A stretch of DNA of 64,000 nt from Rhizobium sp. Root1212 (GCF_001424985.1 NZ_LMDA01000025.1:1-64000), one strand, 5' to 3'; numbered from the stretch's first letter, positions 53,131-63,340 are shown. The notes: generated from the letters alone by a model not told the origin. Numbers and translations: made by a program.

Positions 53131-55737
53131 TCAGCGGCTGCCGCTGGCAGACCGCGAGGTTCGGCCGCTGATCGTCTGCGGCCAGTTACAGGCCAGCGCG
53201 AAGGCCTCGAAAGCCTGCCGGTCCATCGGCTTGGCAAAGGCATAGCCTTGCAGCGTATTGCAGCCGAGATCCTGCAGGATGACGGCGTGGTTGAGCGTTT
53301 CCACGCCTTCGGCAACCACCTCGACATTCAGCGAATGGCCGATATCGATGATCGACCCGACGAGCTTGCGTTGCTCCGGCGTGTCGACGATGGGCTTTAT
53401 CAGGGCGCGGTCGATCTTGAGACGGGCGGGGCTGAGCTTCAAGAGGCCGATGATCGAGGCGTGGCCGGTGCCGAAGTCGTCGATCTCGATATCGATGCCG
53501 AGCGCCTTCAGCGCCCCGATGGTCTCGGAGACGCCGTCTTCCAGCTCATCGAGGAAGATCGATTCCAGAAGCTCGAAGGAAATCCGGCCAGCGGGGATGC
53601 CCTGTTCCTTCAGTGTCTCCACCAGATCCGGTTCGCGCAGCCGGCGCGAAGAGACGTTGAGCGAGAGGCGCGGCACGCGCAGCCCGGCCGCATCCCAGGC
53701 GGCCAAATCGCTCAGCGCCTGGCAGGCGATCGTCCGGTCGATGGTCGAGAGCGCATCGATATCTTCTGCGACCTTGAGGAAATGATCCGGCGTCAGCAGG
53801 CCGAGGCGGGGATGACGCCAGCGCACCAGGGTTTCGACCCCCGCGAGATCGAGCGTCGCGGCGTCGAATTGGGGCTGATAGAAGGGGACGAATTCGCCGT
53901 CCTCGATGCCGCTGACGATATCGTCCGCCGTGCGCTTGGCGTGATGGATCTGGGTCTGGAGATGGGTCGTGAAGAATTCCGAGCGGTTTCGGCCGAGGTT
54001 CTTCGCCCGGTAGAGCGCGATATCGGCGTTCATCAGCGAAAGCCGGGCATCATCGGCGTTGCCATCCACCCTGGCGATGCCGGCGCTGGCGCCGAAGCGG
54101 CAGAGATGGCCCTGATAGGGCACCGGGCGACGCAGCAGGTCGATGATGCGGTTGGCCATCGGCCCGATGTCGTCGGGTGCATCGCGGCGGCCGCAGAGGA
54201 TGACGAATTCATCGCCGCCGATGCGGGCGACGAAATCGCCGGGCTCGACGGTTTCGGACAAAACCTGCGCCGTGTGGGTCAGCATGGCATCGCCCGCCTG
54301 ATGGCCGAGCGTGTCGTTGATCTGCTTGAAGCGGTCGAGATCGATATGGACGATGGCGCAATAGTCTGCGCGTCCGGCCATCCAGTCGTCGAGCCGCTGG
54401 TCGAGATAACGGCGGTTGGGAAGCCGCGTCAGGTGATCGTGAAGGGCATTGTATTCGATGCGCGCCTTCGCTGCCTCAAGCTCCTCGTTGCGCGCTTCGG
54501 CAAGCTTGCGGGCATGTTCGAGTTCATCGCGCAGATTGATGTCGTCGGTCACATCCCAGTTGGCGCCAACCAGCTTGCGCTCGCCCTCGCTGTCCACGAA
54601 AGAGACGCAGCGGGAGCGGATATGGCGAACCTCGCCATCGGGACGGATGATGCGGAACGCGTTCATGAAGGGCTCGCCCGATGCCAACCCCTCTTCGATG
54701 GTGCGCATCGTGCGCGCCTGGTCTTCCGGATGCAGGCACTCCTCGAACATCGGTCGCATCGGGTCGGTCGTTTCGGGATCGAAGCCGTAGAGACGGATCA
54801 GCTCTGCATCGCGCGTGGCCGTGCCGCGATCGAGATTGGCCTCGAAGACGCCGATCCTGGAGATGTCCAGCGCCAGCCGCAGGCGGCGGGAAATTTCTTC
54901 CAGTCGGGCGGCGTCCCTCTTGCGATCGCTGATGTCGGTGTCGGTGCCGATAACGCGGGTCGGTCGCCCGTCAGGTCCCCATTCGACCGAGGCGCCACGG
55001 CTTTCGATCCAGACGTAATGTCCGTCCGCATGGCGTTCGCGATATTCGAAAACGTTGAATTCGACCTCGCCCAGATCCTGTCTACGAATACATTCCAGCA
55101 CCCAGGCGCGGTCGTCCGGGTGAACGCTCTCGATCCAGGTCTCGAGTTCGCCGTTGACGGTGGCATCGGCCGGCAGGCCGCGTAGCGCCTTCCAGGTAGC
55201 GGAATAGAAGAGGTCGTTGGCCTGGAAATCATGATCCCAGACGCCCTGATGGGCGCTGTCGAGGGCATATTTCCAGCGCCGCTCATTGGCCTGCAGAACA
55301 GCGAGCCGGCGCATGAGCGTGTCGATCGGCAGAGCCTGCAACTGGTATCTGCGTTCCGGGCCGTTCGTTTCGGTGGAAAGCGAAGCCTGCAGCCACTTCG
55401 ACGGTCCATCGGTGGAACGCGGACGCAGTTCGCAATGGGAAATCGGTGCACCTGTTTCGTCGAGCGCGGCAATCGCCTGGCGGAGCGCGGTCACGCTATC
55501 GGCGGCGAGATGGTCGGCAAGGCAGAGCCCGGCGACTGCTCCCGGCACGAGTTCCGTCATCCTGGTATTCGTGTAGAGGATGGTGCCGTTGCCATCGAGC
55601 AGGCAATAGCCAGCCGGCGCACCGTCGAGACGCGCCTCGCCCGGAGGTTGGCTGTTTGCAAGGCCATCCGGCTTGCGCGTGCCTGTGTTGCTGGATGTCG
55701 TCACGTCCCGGCCGTCTGTCGAGTGGTTCAGGCTCAT
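53131..55737 (-). CDS. PAS-GGDEF-EAL cyclic di-GMP signalling protein
   Basis: An 868-residue cytoplasmic protein with three PAS-type domains (about 40-130, 150-275, 285-400), a short coiled coil, then GGDEF and EAL domains. The diguanylate cyclase site is intact: RIGGDEFVILC. The EAL domain reads ETLVRWRHP instead of EALLRW but keeps SFELLES, DDFGTGHAS, KIDRALI and EGVET, so phosphodiesterase activity remains possible. No membrane segment. A PilZ protein 1.7 kb away could be an effector. Confidence 0.92.
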   Translation of the reverse strand: MSLNHSTDGRDVTTSSNTGTRKPDGLANSQPPGEARLDGAPAGYCLLDGNGTILYTNTRMTELVPGAVAGLCLADHLAADSVTALRQAIAALDETGAPISHCELRPRSTDGPSKWLQASLSTETNGPERRYQLQALPIDTLMRRLAVLQANERRWKYALDSAHQGVWDHDFQANDLFYSATWKALRGLPADATVNGELETWIESVHPDDRAWVLECIRRQDLGEVEFNVFEYRERHADGHYVWIESRGASVEWGPDGRPTRVIGTDTDISDRKRDAARLEEISRRLRLALDISRIGVFEANLDRGTATRDAELIRLYGFDPETTDPMRPMFEECLHPEDQARTMRTIEEGLASGEPFMNAFRIIRPDGEVRHIRSRCVSFVDSEGERKLVGANWDVTDDINLRDELEHARKLAEARNEELEAAKARIEYNALHDHLTRLPNRRYLDQRLDDWMAGRADYCAIVHIDLDRFKQINDTLGHQAGDAMLTHTAQVLSETVEPGDFVARIGGDEFVILCGRRDAPDDIGPMANRIIDLLRRPVPYQGHLCRFGASAGIARVDGNADDARLSLMNADIALYRAKNLGRNRSEFFTTHLQTQIHHAKRTADDIVSGIEDGEFVPFYQPQFDAATLDLAGVETLVRWRHPRLGLLTPDHFLKVAEDIDALSTIDRTIACQALSDLAAWDAAGLRVPRLSLNVSSRRLREPDLVETLKEQGIPAGRISFELLESIFLDELEDGVSETIGALKALGIDIEIDDFGTGHASIIGLLKLSPARLKIDRALIKPIVDTPEQRKLVGSIIDIGHSLNVEVVAEGVETLNHAVILQDLGCNTLQGYAFAKPMDRQAFEAFALACNWPQTISGRTSRSASGSR

Positions 55738-55817
55738 TGTCTACGGGACGTGTGAAGGTGAGATTAATAGGACAAATTGCCGCCGGTCGCCTTGAATGCC
55801 GGCGGCTGACCAGACTT

Positions 55818-56375
55818 TCAGCCTTGGAGTTTACTCAGGAACTGGGCGAAGACCATGGTTCCCTCCGGCCAGGGGCCGTGTCCGGATTCACTGTTGATGT
55901 GGCCGGATTCACCCGCATCGACCAGCAGCGAGCCCCAGGCATTGGCGATATCGCCGGCATGGTCGTAGGAGCCGAACGGATCGTTGCGGCTGGCGATCAC
56001 CAGCGAGGGAAAGGGCAGGGGATCGCGCGGATAGGGACCGAAGGTCATGAGATGCTTCGGGCGGATTTTCGGGTTGGTCACCTCGGGCGGCGCAACGAGG
56101 AAGGCGCCGGCGATCTTGTTGCCGTCGACATGCGGCAGCGCATGAACCGCGGTTGCAACGCCCAGCGAATGGGCGACGATGACTACCGGCTTGGTAGATG
56201 CGTTCACTTCCTCGACCATCCGGGCGATCCAGTCCTCGCGCACGGGCTTTGCCCACTCCGCCTGCTCGACGCGGCGGGCAGAGGCAAGCTTGTTCTGCCA
56301 GCGGGTCTGCCAGTGGTCGGGGCCGGAATTGGTGTAGCCGGGAACGATGAGGATATTTGCTTCGGATGCTTTCAT
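55818..56375 (-). CDS. RBBP9/YdeN-family alpha/beta hydrolase
   Basis: A 185-residue serine hydrolase of the DUF1234/RBBP9 group. The nucleophile elbow is VIVAHSLGVATAV; Asp in ASRNDPFGSYD and His in SGHINSESGHGPW complete the triad. N-terminal ILIVPGYTNSGPDHWQ is the family signature. ATG at 56375 was chosen over an upstream ATG that would add a basic 38-residue extension overlapping the divergent gene's leader. Substrate unknown. Confidence 0.88.
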   Translation of the reverse strand: MKASEANILIVPGYTNSGPDHWQTRWQNKLASARRVEQAEWAKPVREDWIARMVEEVNASTKPVVIVAHSLGVATAVHALPHVDGNKIAGAFLVAPPEVTNPKIRPKHLMTFGPYPRDPLPFPSLVIASRNDPFGSYDHAGDIANAWGSLLVDAGESGHINSESGHGPWPEGTMVFAQFLSKLQG

Positions 56376-56590
56376 AGTAACGGCGATGTGAGGTCGCTCA
56401 TCCTTGAAGTCAAGTGATGGAAAAGCAAATCGGGTATATAGTCCGCGTTCGGACGCTCGATTCCGGCATTTTTGCCGGTGTCGAAACAATGCGGAATGTC
56501 ACGGATACCGGTTGCGCCGCTTTCGTCTTATCGATGCTCGCTCGGACCAACGCGGCGCAGATTATCCCCGGATCAGGAGGAGATCTCGTC

Positions 56591-57397
56591 ATGACAGCAT
56601 TTCATGTAATGGCGGGTGCCGAAGGCACCGTCGCCCATCCCGGCATTCGAAAGATCGGTGTTTCCGATGTCTTCGACGCGCTTTCCCGCGGCTGGGCCGA
56701 TTTTCGCGAGAAGCCATCCCACTACGTCTTTCTCGGGCTGATCTATCCGATCGCGGGTGTCGTGCTGGCCGCCTGGAGTTCCGGCGCAAACATGCTGCCA
56801 CTGCTCTATCCGCTGGCATCCGGCTTTGCGCTGATCGGGCCGGTCGCGGCGATCGGTCTCTACGAGATCAGCCGGCGGCGCGAGACGGGCATGGATACGT
56901 CCTGGCGACATGCGTTCGACGTCCGGCATTCACCGGCGATGCCGTCGATCCTGGCGATCGCGGCCATGCTGTTCGTGCTGTTCGTTGCCTGGCTGGTGAT
57001 TGCGCAGGCGCTCTATGGACAGATGATCGCGCAGGAGCCGCCGGCCAGCCTCTCGGCTTTTCTGGATAGCATCCTCCATACCGAAGCCGGATGGAACCTG
57101 ATTATCGTCGGCAATGCCGTGGGCTTCGTCTTCGCCGTCATCGTACTGTCGACGGTCGTGGTGTCGTTCCCGCTGCTGCTCGACCGTGATGTCGGCGCCG
57201 TCTCCGCGGTCCAGACGTCGATCCGGGCGACGCTCGTCAATCCGGTGCCGGTCGCTGTCTGGGGCCTGATCGTCGCTGTCGGGCTGCTCATCGGCTCGAT
57301 CCCGGTCTTTGTCGGGCTTGCGGTGGTCATGCCGGTGCTCGGACATGCCACGTGGCATCTCTATCGCAAGATGATCGAGCCTTCCAAGATCGAATGA
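56591..57397 (+). CDS. DUF2189 integral membrane protein
   Basis: A 268-residue membrane protein with about six hydrophobic segments, matching DUF2189 (VFDALSRGWADFREKPSHYVFLGLIYP at the start; SFPLLLDRDVGAVSAVQTSIRA in the middle). No enzymatic motif. ATG at 56591 has AGGAGG ten bases upstream. Its stop abuts that of the converging PilZ gene with no gap. Role unknown. Confidence 0.85.
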   Translation: MTAFHVMAGAEGTVAHPGIRKIGVSDVFDALSRGWADFREKPSHYVFLGLIYPIAGVVLAAWSSGANMLPLLYPLASGFALIGPVAAIGLYEISRRRETGMDTSWRHAFDVRHSPAMPSILAIAAMLFVLFVAWLVIAQALYGQMIAQEPPASLSAFLDSILHTEAGWNLIIVGNAVGFVFAVIVLSTVVVSFPLLLDRDVGAVSAVQTSIRATLVNPVPVAVWGLIVAVGLLIGSIPVFVGLAVVMPVLGHATWHLYRKMIEPSKIE

Positions 57398-57697
57398 TCA
57401 GCGGAAATATTTGAAGTAGGACGAGACCTGGGCCGAGGTGTTGGACGAGGCGTGAAGGCGGATGCCGATCCTGTCGCCCCGATACCAATGCACGATACCG
57501 GTGAGGTGGCCGAGTTCGTCGCTGTCGATCGTCACTTCCTGGCCGGTCTTGGCGTTGATGTCGAAATAAAGCTGGAAGCAGATGCCTCCGGGGGAAAGAT
57601 CCTTGACGACCCCTCGGCTCTTGCCGCCCTTGCAGGCGACTTCGCCGGTAAACTTCGTCTCCGTTCTCTTGGCCTTGCGTTCGACAACCTGCGGCAT
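57398..57697 (-). CDS. PilZ domain protein
   Basis: A 99-residue single-domain PilZ protein, a likely c-di-GMP receptor. The N-terminal RxxxR region is ERKAKRTETKF and the (D/N)xSxxG motif is DLSPGGICFQL, so both binding elements are present though the first is degenerate. The rest is beta-barrel (GIVHWYRGDRIGIRL). GGAGG lies seven bases before the ATG. With the GGDEF-EAL protein nearby, it may read out c-di-GMP. Confidence 0.82.
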   Translation of the reverse strand: MPQVVERKAKRTETKFTGEVACKGGKSRGVVKDLSPGGICFQLYFDINAKTGQEVTIDSDELGHLTGIVHWYRGDRIGIRLHASSNTSAQVSSYFKYFR

Positions 57698-57801
57698 GTC
57701 TCGCCTCCCGTTCTCTCTTGAAACGGCAGGATTGCACTGAAGGCTAAGGATTGGATTGAAAAAACCAGTCGCATTTGACGCAACTGGCTCAAAGCGGAAC
57801 G

Positions 57802-57826
57802 AAAAAGGGGAGCCGCGGGGCTCCCC
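57802..57826 (-). terminator. purB terminator
   Basis: GGGGAGCC (57807-57814) and GGCTCCCC (57819-57826), loop GCGG. Read on the minus strand it is followed by five U. Confidence 0.82.
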
Positions 57827-57834
57827 TGTCTCTA

Positions 57835-59136
57835 TCAGCCGAAGACCCGGCGGAAGATCGTATCGACATGCTTGGTGTGATAACCGAGGTCGAACTTTTC
57901 GCGGATCGCCTCTTCGGAAAGGGCCGCGCGGACTTCCGCATCGGCCAGCAGTTCCTCAAGGAAATCCTTGCCCTGTTCCCAAACCTTCATGGCGTTGCGC
58001 TGGACGAGGCGATAGGCATCTTCGCGGGAAACGCCGGCCTGCGTCAGTGCCAAAAGCACGCGCTGCGAATGCACGAGGCCGCGGAACTTGTTCATGTTCT
58101 TCAGCATGTTGTCGGGATAGATGACCAGCTTCTCGACGACGCCGGCGAGACGGTTCAGCGCGAAATCGAGGGTAACCGTCGTATCCGGGCCGATGGCGCG
58201 CTCAACGGAGGAGTGCGAGATATCGCGCTCGTGCCAGAGGGCGACGTTTTCCAGCGCCGGGACTACCGACATGCGCACGAGGCGGGCAAGGCCGGTGAGG
58301 TTTTCGGTCAGCACCGGGTTGCGCTTGTGCGGCATGGCCGACGAACCCTTCTGGCCCGGCGAGAAGAACTCTTCGGCTTCCAGGACCTCCGTGCGCTGCA
58401 TGTGGCGGATTTCGATCGCCACATTTTCGATCGAGGAGGCGATGACGCCGAGCGTGGCGAAGAACATCGCGTGGCGGTCGCGCGGGATGACCTGCGTCGA
58501 GATCGGCTCGGGCTGCAGGCCGAGCTTTTCGCAGACATATTCTTCGACGCGCGGATCGATATTGGCGAAGGTGCCGACAGCGCCGGAGATGGCGCCGGTG
58601 GCGATTTCGGCGCGGGCGGCGACGAGGCGGTCGCGGTTGCGGCTCATCTCGGCGTAGAAGCGAGCAAGCGTCAGGCCCATGGTGGTCGGCTCGGCATGGA
58701 TGCCGTGGCTGCGGCCGATGCGCACCGTGTCCTTGTGCTCGAAGGCGCGGGCCTTCAGGGCTGCGAGAACGCGGTCCATGCCGGTCAGCAGGATATCGGC
58801 TGCGCGCACGAGCTGGATGTTGAAGGTGGTGTCGAGAACGTCCGACGAGGTCATGCCCTGATGGACGAAGCGGCTGTCGGGGCCGACGAATTCAGCAAGG
58901 TGGGTGAGGAAGGCGATGACGTCGTGCTTGGTGACGGCTTCGATCTCATCGATGCGGGCAACGTCAAATTCGGCTGCGCCGCCTTTTTCCCAGATCGTCC
59001 TGGCCGCTTCCTTTGGGATCACGCCCAGCTCGGCAAGCGCGTCGCAGGCATAGGCCTCGATCTCGAACCAGATGCGGAACTTGGTTTCGGGTGACCAGAT
59101 GGCGACCATTTCCGGCCGGGAATAGCGGGGGATCAT
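57835..59136 (-). CDS. purB: Adenylosuccinate lyase
   Basis: Splits SAICAR to AICAR and adenylosuccinate to AMP, releasing fumarate. The 433-residue protein has the fumarase/ASL signature GSSAMPHKRNP and the catalytic His region GRSHGIHAEPTT, plus GMTSSDVLDT. ATG at 59136 gives the family N-terminus MIPRYSRPEMVAIW. Away from the other pur genes, transcribed alone. Confidence 0.98.
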   Translation of the reverse strand: MIPRYSRPEMVAIWSPETKFRIWFEIEAYACDALAELGVIPKEAARTIWEKGGAAEFDVARIDEIEAVTKHDVIAFLTHLAEFVGPDSRFVHQGMTSSDVLDTTFNIQLVRAADILLTGMDRVLAALKARAFEHKDTVRIGRSHGIHAEPTTMGLTLARFYAEMSRNRDRLVAARAEIATGAISGAVGTFANIDPRVEEYVCEKLGLQPEPISTQVIPRDRHAMFFATLGVIASSIENVAIEIRHMQRTEVLEAEEFFSPGQKGSSAMPHKRNPVLTENLTGLARLVRMSVVPALENVALWHERDISHSSVERAIGPDTTVTLDFALNRLAGVVEKLVIYPDNMLKNMNKFRGLVHSQRVLLALTQAGVSREDAYRLVQRNAMKVWEQGKDFLEELLADAEVRAALSEEAIREKFDLGYHTKHVDTIFRRVFG

Positions 59137-59196
59137 GGGCTTTGCTTTCTCAAGTGGTGACGTTGGCTGTGCCTCTAGCAAAGATGGGCGGCAAGC

Positions 59197-59757
59197 TCAA
59201 CGCCCGAGGGGCGCGGGATGCCGCGGCTTTGCCAGCCAGAGGCTCGTGACGGCAAGAATGACGGCGCCGAACGGCATGAACAGGCGCACACCCATCACCA
59301 CGAACTGGTAGACGGAAGCCGCGCCGGTGAACATGAATTGATACACCCAGATGCGGGTGCCGAAAGGTGCATGCCAGCGGGCATAGAACTGCCGGTATTG
59401 CATGGCGAAGAGGAAGGCCGTCGCCAGGATGGTGAAGGTGGTGAGGCAGAAGAAATAGGCGGCAAAGCGCGCATCCGCCCGCCGGCCCTCGGCGGAGAAG
59501 CGGGCGAAGGAGAGCGCAAAAGGCCAGGCCAGCACGCCGCCGCAGAGGTAAAGCACCAGCACGGCGAAAAGCCGCGAGGTTTCCGCCCGGTTCTGGAGGT
59601 AAAGCGCGCCAAAAGCGGCGGCCGACATCAGGATACCCCAGAGGATGGCGCCCCAGAAGAGTTCGCCGCTGCCCGGCGCGGTTCGCTTGAGGCGCAGCAG
59701 GGTGCGTTTCAGCAGGCCTTGCGGTTGAAGCGGGCCGGCATCGCCATCGGCCGTCAT
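59197..59757 (-). CDS. Conserved membrane protein of unknown function
   Basis: A 186-residue protein with four hydrophobic segments (about 35-55, 66-86, 103-120, 140-172). The first 30 residues are soluble and basic. No recognised domain. Its start overlaps the stop of the DUF2259 gene by four bases, so the order rpe, DUF2259, this gene forms a tightly packed operon. Confidence 0.72.
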   Translation of the reverse strand: MTADGDAGPLQPQGLLKRTLLRLKRTAPGSGELFWGAILWGILMSAAAFGALYLQNRAETSRLFAVLVLYLCGGVLAWPFALSFARFSAEGRRADARFAAYFFCLTTFTILATAFLFAMQYRQFYARWHAPFGTRIWVYQFMFTGAASVYQFVVMGVRLFMPFGAVILAVTSLWLAKPRHPAPLGR

Positions 59758-60491
59758 GGCATGTCCGTTGCGGGCACGGCGATCCAGCGGCCGTCGCTGC
59801 CTTCGAAGCCGTAGCGGAGCACCTGTACCAGCGCGACATGGACGGCGGGAGCGCCAAGCGGCTGATGTACGGCGACGGCGCCGATCCGATAATCCGTCGG
59901 GCAGCCTCGGCTTTCCGGCAGACGATCATCCTGATGCAGCAGGCGGGTCGAGGGCTTGCCGTCTTCCTGGGTGAAGGCGAGGCGGAAACCCTTGGTATCC
60001 GGCGCAAGGTCCTTGCAGCTCTCTGCGGCGGGAAGGGGGATATTCTCCAGCGTCAGCGTATAGGGGCCGCCCACGGGCGGCAGAACGGCGTGGGCGCGGT
60101 AGGTGAGCGTCCTGCCGTCACCGCCCTCCGTCACCGGATTATAGGCGGCCAGCAGGCCGGGATTGTCGGTGAGGCCATAGCGGCCGATCAGGGGGGCGGC
60201 GGCTTTGAGCGACTGCGCCCGGACGGTGCCGAGCGAAGCGTTTTCGTCGTCGATCCGCTGCCGGATCGGCGTGCCCGCGACGAAGCGGTCGGTTTTGGTA
60301 TCGATGGCGTAGAGGGTCGAATAGGGAAAGCCGGAGCCGTCCTGGACGCCATATTCCTCGAAGGCGAAAATACCGCCATCAGCGGAAAAACCGATGGTCT
60401 GGAGGGAGGCGATGTCGCCGGCCAGCGCCGGCGAGGAAAAAAGCGCAAGCCAGCCCGCGATCCAGCCGATGCTGCGGGCCGGCGCGGCCAT
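59754..60491 (-). CDS. Secreted DUF2259 protein
   Basis: A 245-residue exported protein. Signal peptide 1-24 (LALFSSPALAG). The mature domain matches DUF2259 (DIASLQTIGFSADGGIFAFEEYGVQDGSG) and has two cysteines, in AAESCKDL and SRGCPTD. The ATG shares one base with the rpe stop. Function unknown. Confidence 0.82.
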   Translation of the reverse strand: MAAPARSIGWIAGWLALFSSPALAGDIASLQTIGFSADGGIFAFEEYGVQDGSGFPYSTLYAIDTKTDRFVAGTPIRQRIDDENASLGTVRAQSLKAAAPLIGRYGLTDNPGLLAAYNPVTEGGDGRTLTYRAHAVLPPVGGPYTLTLENIPLPAAESCKDLAPDTKGFRLAFTQEDGKPSTRLLHQDDRLPESRGCPTDYRIGAVAVHQPLGAPAVHVALVQVLRYGFEGSDGRWIAVPATDMP

Positions 60492-61165
60492 CAGCGCGCG
60501 TTCTCCGCGCGCGTGCGCAGCTCGCCGATCATGTCGCGATAGGCTTCGATCTTGCCGCCCTTGAAGATGGCGGAGCCGGCGACGAAGGCATTGGCGCCCG
60601 CTGCCGCGACATCGGCGATCGTTTCGGTGGTGACGCCGCCATCGACTTCGATTTCGATCGGACGATCGCCGATCATCGAGCGGATCTTGCGGATCTTGTC
60701 GATCACCGAGGGCAGGAATTTCTGGCCGCCGAAGCCGGGATTGACGGACATGACGAGCACCAGATCGACCGTATCGAGCACATATTCGAGCACATCCGGC
60801 GGCGTGGCCGGATTGAGCGACACGCCGGCCTTCTTGCCAAGCGCGCGGATCGTCTGCAGCGAGCGGTGCAGGTGCGGACCGGCTTCGGCATGAACGGTAA
60901 TGATATCGCAGCCGGCCTTGGCGAAGGCTTCGAGATAGGGATCAGCCGGCGCGATCATCAGGTGGCAATCGAAGGTCGCCTCGCTGTAGGAGCGCAGCGA
61001 TTTGATTACATCCGGGCCGTAGGAGATGTTCGGCACGAAATGGCCGTCCATTACGTCCAGATGAATCCAGTCGGCCCCGGCATCGGTGACATCGCGTACT
61101 TCCTGTCCGAGCCGGGCGAAATCGGCGGCCAGAATGGAGGGGGCGATGCGGATCGGCAGTGTCAT
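60491..61165 (-). CDS. rpe: Ribulose-phosphate 3-epimerase
   Basis: Interconverts ribulose 5-phosphate and xylulose 5-phosphate in the pentose phosphate and Calvin cycles. The 224-residue TIM barrel has [22 protein letters not shown] and [12 protein letters not shown], with the metal-binding His and Asp residues. ATG at 61165 has GAGGAG ten bases upstream. First gene of a three-gene operon with two envelope proteins. Confidence 0.97.
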   Translation of the reverse strand: MTLPIRIAPSILAADFARLGQEVRDVTDAGADWIHLDVMDGHFVPNISYGPDVIKSLRSYSEATFDCHLMIAPADPYLEAFAKAGCDIITVHAEAGPHLHRSLQTIRALGKKAGVSLNPATPPDVLEYVLDTVDLVLVMSVNPGFGGQKFLPSVIDKIRKIRSMIGDRPIEIEVDGGVTTETIADVAAAGANAFVAGSAIFKGGKIEAYRDMIGELRTRAENAR

Positions 61166-61248
61166 GATGCGGGGCTCCTCAGGTTTTCCGGGCAATAGCA
61201 TCGCTTCGGTCGCCAAACAAGTTTGGCCGCGCATTTCCCCGAAAGCTA

Positions 61249-62259
61249 TTATCCTCCGCGTCTTTGCGACCATGTCGGCATCAGGTCTCCCTTCGCCGCC
61301 GTCGCATCGTGGACGCCACGGGCGATTGCGCGGGCCATGGTCGAGGCCGCAAGAGCGCAGAGCGTGACGAAACCGCGCTCATCCGGCTTGATGCCGCTTT
61401 TGCCGGTCGCCAGTGCAAAGACGATGTCGCCGTCGAAAGGCGTATGCGATGGCCAGAGCGCGCGAGCAAAGCCATCATGAGCGGCGATTGCCAGCCGCTT
61501 TGCCTCAGCCTTACTCAAGACGGCATCCGTGGCGATGACAGCGATGGTGGTGTTGCGCATTTCGGCCGGCGCGTCGCCCATCTTGGTGCGCACCTGCCGG
61601 GCGTCTGCGGGAAACGGATGGGGGAGGCCGAGATCGCCAAACTCGCCGTCTTCCTCGAAAGGAGCGGCCCAGAAATGCGGGGTGGTGCCGACGGTGGCGG
61701 AGCCGAGGGCATTGACCGCGACCAGTGCACCGATGCTCACGCCATCTCTGCTCTGGGTCGATGCTGTCCCGAGCCCGCCTTTCAGGCCTGCCGTCAACGC
61801 GCCGGTGCCTGCGCCGGCCGTGCCGGTCGAAAACTCGCTCCCGGCATTCAGGACCGCCTGATAGCCGAGTTCGCGATAGGGCGCGTAGCGACCCCAGTCC
61901 TTGTTTCCGCCATTCAGCAGATCGAACAGGATGGCGGCGGGCACTATCGGCACTCGCACCGGGCCGATGGCAAAGCCGCGCCCCTTTTCTGCAAGAGCCG
62001 CCTGCGCTCCCGATGCCGCATCGAGCCCGAAGGCTGAGCCGCCGGACAGCACGATCGCATCGACGGCCTGCACCGTGTTGTGCGGTTCGAGCAGATCGGT
62101 CTCGCGTGTGCCTGGCGCGCCGCCCAGAACCTGGCAGGCGGCCACGGCCGGCTCTTCGCACAAAACGACGGAGACGCCGGATTTCAACAGATGGTCTTCG
62201 GCATTGCCGACACGGATGCCGGCGACGTCGGTGATGGAATTGAGCGGGCCGGGCTTCAT
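61249..62259 (-). CDS. P1 (DmpA-like) family peptidase
   Basis: A 336-residue member of the S58/P1 family of self-processing aminopeptidases and amidases. The N-terminal [14 protein letters not shown] and [15 protein letters not shown] are diagnostic, and the central [18 protein letters not shown] contains the Gly-(Thr/Ser) self-cleavage region. ATG at 62259 is one base after the stop of the upstream binding protein, so the two are coupled. Substrate unknown. Confidence 0.88.
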   Translation of the reverse strand: MKPGPLNSITDVAGIRVGNAEDHLLKSGVSVVLCEEPAVAACQVLGGAPGTRETDLLEPHNTVQAVDAIVLSGGSAFGLDAASGAQAALAEKGRGFAIGPVRVPIVPAAILFDLLNGGNKDWGRYAPYRELGYQAVLNAGSEFSTGTAGAGTGALTAGLKGGLGTASTQSRDGVSIGALVAVNALGSATVGTTPHFWAAPFEEDGEFGDLGLPHPFPADARQVRTKMGDAPAEMRNTTIAVIATDAVLSKAEAKRLAIAAHDGFARALWPSHTPFDGDIVFALATGKSGIKPDERGFVTLCALAASTMARAIARGVHDATAAKGDLMPTWSQRRGG

Positions 62260-62260
62260 G

Positions 62261-63340
62261 TCAATCCACCGCCGGCGGAGCAGGGGAAAACCGGCCGTCG
62301 CGCCATTCGAGCAACTGGTACGGATTTTCCGCCAGTTCGTGATGCGCATCGAAGCTGATGGGACCAATCACTGTTTCGAACTTTCCGCGCGCCACCGCAT
62401 CGCGCAGAGGGATGTCGTCCGTGCCGGCGAGATCCTTTGCCGCTTCGAGCAGGGTGCGTGCTGCAAAAGCAGGGAGCACATAGCCTTCCGCGACAATGCC
62501 GGCCTCCGACAGCGCCTTCGTCACCTCGGCCGCCTGCGGCTGGCGTGCATAGTCGGGCAAGGCAACAGCCAGAACACCGTTTTGCAGCGGCACAGGCTGG
62601 TCGGGGGCATTGAGGGTCTCGCCACCGAGGAAAGTGAGGCCGATTTTTTCGGATGCCGTATCGCGCGCCATGACGGCCATATCGGCGCGATCGCCACCGA
62701 CGAAGACATGGGTCGCGCCGCTTTTGGCAAGGCGGCGCACGAGCGCGACCTGCTGCTCCTGCGACGGCCGGTAGGTATCGGTGAAGATGGCGGACAGGCC
62801 GATTTTCTCCAGCGAGGTGCGCACGGCCTCCACCAGTTCGCGGCCATGGATGGTGCCGTCGTCGATCAGCGCGAGCGGTTTGTCCTTCCAGCGGTCGAGG
62901 ATGACGTCGGAAATCTTTGCTGCTTCCTTCGCCGCACCCGGCACGACGCGGTACAGCGGCCAGTTGTTCTTGGCGGCATCCTCCATCAGGATATCGGAGC
63001 GGACGCTGACGGTCAGCGCCGCGATATTCGCCTCGTTCAGCGCGGCGATGCTCGCCTCCAGGCTTTCGGTGCAAAGAAAGCCGATCGCGGCTTCCGCGCC
63101 GCTGTCGAGGATCGCCTTGGTCAGCTTTTCGCCGTCGCCGGCTTCGCAGGTTTCGGGGATGACGACGATCTGGCTACCGTGATCCTTGGCCTCAAAGGCG
63201 GCGCCATCGACGATCTGCTTACCGAGCAACGCAAACGGGCCATCCGCCGGCGCAACGACGGCGACCTTCAGGCCGGCCGCGGCGGCCGGCGCTGCGCCGA
63301 GCGCAACGATCGCGGCGAAAGGCAGGATCAGCCGACGCAT
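62261..63340 (-). CDS. Periplasmic binding protein, branched-chain amino acid type
   Basis: A 359-residue type I periplasmic binding fold (LivJ-like) with a signal peptide ending GAAPAAAAG. Typical segments are VAVVAPADGPFALLG, the ALIDDGTIHGRELVEAV hinge, and FVGGDRADMAVMAR. No transporter genes follow, so it may work with distant permeases or as a receptor. Alternative starts at 63352 and 63364 exist. Coupled to the P1 peptidase gene. Confidence 0.8.
   Translation of the reverse strand: MRRLILPFAAIVALGAAPAAAAGLKVAVVAPADGPFALLGKQIVDGAAFEAKDHGSQIVVIPETCEAGDGEKLTKAILDSGAEAAIGFLCTESLEASIAALNEANIAALTVSVRSDILMEDAAKNNWPLYRVVPGAAKEAAKISDVILDRWKDKPLALIDDGTIHGRELVEAVRTSLEKIGLSAIFTDTYRPSQEQQVALVRRLAKSGATHVFVGGDRADMAVMARDTASEKIGLTFLGGETLNAPDQPVPLQNGVLAVALPDYARQPQAAEVTKALSEAGIVAEGYVLPAFAARTLLEAAKDLAGTDDIPLRDAVARGKFETVIGPISFDAHHELAENPYQLLEWRDGRFSPAPPAVD

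Noticed and set aside
53248-55185. Long plus-strand open frame opposite the GGDEF-EAL gene
   Set aside because: The minus-strand frame has clear PAS, GGDEF and EAL motifs. The opposite frame has none and looks like a codon-bias shadow.
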